This document shows positions 6,462 to 7,572 of a stretch of 7,572 nt of DNA, piece after piece. The position numbers and the translations under genes were made by a program. Position 1 is the first letter of the stretch. Each line of letters opens with the position of its first letter. The DNA is from JAGOTP01 sp964600845 (GTDB taxonomy: Bacteria > Patescibacteriota > Patescibacteriia > 2-12-FULL-60-25). Under the pieces are notes generated by a model that saw only the letters and a program-made list of their open reading frames with translations, was not told where the DNA came from and ran no database searches. The stretch spans positions 1 through 7,572 of the forward strand of contig CAZRJW010000036.1 of NCBI GenBank assembly GCA_964600845.1, in the 5' to 3' direction.

Positions 6462-6560
6462 CTAGTACGAAGAGTACGCGGCCAAGAGTGGCAAAACCAA
6501 CAACACAATCATCGCAATTGCGACCACCTTCATCCAAAAGTTTAAACGCTTACGTTCCAT
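6462..6560 (-). CDS. Small single-span membrane peptide (32 residues)
   Basis: ATG 6560 to TAG 6462-6464 gives 32 codons. The peptide starts with a basic head (MERKRLNFWMK) followed by one hydrophobic span (VVAIAMIVLLVLPLLAA) and a short YSSY tail, so it should sit in the membrane with its N-terminus in the cytoplasm. It fits exactly between lepA (22 nt upstream) and the coiled-coil gene, in the same direction, with no other plausible gene in this gap. No Shine-Dalgarno is visible. A competing longer frame at 6346-6537 has no hydrophobic or family pattern and overlaps the coiled-coil gene. Type I toxin-like, membrane anchor or regulatory leader peptide are all possible; nothing here decides. 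It is short, so chance cannot be excluded, but the clean basic-then-hydrophobic layout argues for a real product. Confidence 0.6.
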   Translation of the reverse strand: MERKRLNFWMKVVAIAMIVLLVLPLLAAYSSY

Positions 6561-6571
6561 AGAATGTAGAT

Positions 6572-6600
6572 AGAATAAAAGATCAGTTCCCGCGACGCAA
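6572..6600 (-). promoter_or_regulatory. Possible promoter for the small membrane ORF and coiled-coil gene
   Basis: On the minus strand TTGCGT (6600-6595), a 17-nt spacer and TATTCT (6577-6572) overlap the 3' end of lepA and precede ATG 6560. Three of six and four of six bases match the consensus boxes, so this is weak. The two downstream genes may simply be read from the lepA promoter outside the window. Confidence 0.25.
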
Positions 6601-7572
6601 CACCTTGATGAAGGTATCCGGTGGAATTTCAACTCCACCTACACCCATCGACAACATGCGCTCCTTTCCTTTTTTCTGTTTCTGCAAGAGCTTCGATTTA
6701 CGCGAGTAGTCCCCACCGGACATCTTCGCCAGCACATCCTTACGGAACGGGTTGATGCGGTCAGAGGCCAGGATTTTGGCCCCAATCACCGCCTGTAACT
6801 TAATGGCAAACTGGGCACGTGGGAGCTCTTCTTTCAGTGTTGCGATGATTTCTCGTCCACGTCGATCAGCTTCCGTTGAGTGCAAAAGCGTCGCGAGGGC
6901 TTCAACCGGTTCTTCCGCCACATGAATATCTAAACGTACGACATCCGATGCACGAAAATCCGCGAAATCGTAGTTCAGCGAGGCATAGCCCGCGGTTGCG
7001 CTCTTCAACTTATCGTAAAAATCAACAATGACCGAAGCGAGCGGCATCGCGTAATGCAAAATAGCTCGTTGCAGATCGAGATATTCCGTATTTTTATATT
7101 CACCACGACGATCCTGCACCAACGCCATCACGTTTCCGATGTATTCCTTTGGACACACAATATCAACGGTCGCCCAAGGCTCACGCGTCTCTTCAATACG
7201 TGACACTTCTGGAAAATCGCCTGGCGATTTCACAAATAATTCTTCGCCATTGGTTAACTTCACTTCGTACCCCACGGACGGCGTCGTGATGACGATGTCC
7301 ATGTCGAACTCACGAATCAAGCGCTGCTGCAAAATCTCCAAATGCAACATGCCAAGCAATCCACAGCGGAACCCAAAGCCAAGCGCGCTGGAATGCTCTG
7401 GATCGAACGTCAGCGCCGCATCGCTTAATTTGAGTTTCAAAATCGCATCGCGGAGCTTTTCATATTCGGATCCATCAGACGGAAAGACGCCGGCGTAAAC
7501 CATCGGACGGACTTCGCGGTACCCAGGCAGCTGCTCGACCGTTGCATCTCCCGTGAGGGAAACGGTGTCACC
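6583..7572 (-). CDS. lepA: Elongation factor 4 (LepA), C-terminal 329 residues; N-terminus beyond window
   Basis: LepA/EF4 is a ribosome-bound translational GTPase related to EF-G that acts on stalled or early elongating ribosomes; it is cytoplasmic or loosely membrane-associated. The frame is open from the right edge (codon GGT at 7572) to TGA at 6583-6585. The visible part begins in the domain II/III junction (GDTVSL, then LPGYREVRPMVYAGVFPSDG), continues with domain III (SSALGFGFRCGLLGMLHLEI), domain V (RRGEYKNTEYLDLQRAILHY, then GYASLNYDFADFRASDVVRL) and the LepA-specific C-terminal domain (LQAVIGAKILASDRINPFRK, AKMSGGDYSRKSKLLQKQKK, then GVEIPPDTFIKVL). KMSGGD replaces the KCYGGD of E. 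coli. The GTPase domain lies outside the window. An internal ATG at 7503 is not the start, because the family sequence continues upstream without a break. The small membrane ORF follows 22 nt downstream. Confidence 0.97.
   Translation of the reverse strand, partial: GDTVSLTGDATVEQLPGYREVRPMVYAGVFPSDGSEYEKLRDAILKLKLSDAALTFDPEHSSALGFGFRCGLLGMLHLEILQQRLIREFDMDIVITTPSVGYEVKLTNGEELFVKSPGDFPEVSRIEETREPWATVDIVCPKEYIGNVMALVQDRRGEYKNTEYLDLQRAILHYAMPLASVIVDFYDKLKSATAGYASLNYDFADFRASDVVRLDIHVAEEPVEALATLLHSTEADRRGREIIATLKEELPRAQFAIKLQAVIGAKILASDRINPFRKDVLAKMSGGDYSRKSKLLQKQKKGKERMLSMGVGGVEIPPDTFIKVLRRGN

Noticed and set aside
6346..6537. A 63-codon minus-strand frame overlapping the small membrane ORF
   Set aside because: It overlaps both neighbours, has no recognisable pattern, and the alternative frame gives a clean membrane peptide that fits the gap.
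1..7572. tRNA or rRNA genes, CRISPR arrays, insertion sequences, attachment sites
   Set aside because: None seen: no regularly spaced repeats, transposase motifs, terminal inverted repeats or cloverleaf-like segments. There is no gap over 300 nt; the largest is the 145-nt divergent region at 4216-4360.

Overview
The window is a dense bacterial stretch with short gaps and roughly balanced base composition. It holds seven protein genes, two of them cut by the window edges, plus one very small membrane-peptide ORF. All genes are on the minus strand except one small gene on the plus strand. TGA is used as a normal stop by several genes, so this is the standard code. The style of the LepA, RNase HI and PilM proteins, and the mix of replication/repair with type IV pilus genes, suggests a member of the Patescibacteria (CPR), perhaps one of the higher-GC lineages such as Uhrbacteria or Magasanikbacteria. 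That assignment is inference from sequence style; no database search was possible.

Left part (1-4215, minus strand, read right to left): a tightly packed run recJ, then an RNase HI-type gene (2 nt after recJ), then pilM (44 nt later), then a gene cut by the left edge (6 nt after pilM). The cut gene resembles the N-terminal half of a GspE/PilB-type secretion ATPase but looks degenerate. RecJ (5'-3' single-strand exonuclease) and RNase HI (cuts RNA in RNA-DNA hybrids) both process nucleic acid ends and primers. PilM and its downstream neighbour belong to the inner-membrane platform of a type IV pilus.

Middle (4216-4706): a divergent intergenic region carries a near-consensus sigma70-type promoter, a good Shine-Dalgarno site and a 91-residue plus-strand protein with four cysteines, which I do not recognise. 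The gene ends just before a perfect 14-bp stem-loop that separates it from the convergent minus-strand gene.

Right part (4707-7572, minus strand): the C-terminal 329 residues of lepA (elongation factor 4) lead into a 32-residue single-span membrane peptide ORF and then into a 568-residue unknown protein. This unknown has a possible PD-(D/E)XK/Mrr-like nuclease core (FE helix, D259, QIK at 271-273) followed by a long charged coiled coil. The small membrane peptide plus this nuclease-like coiled-coil protein is the most intriguing unexplained unit in the window.
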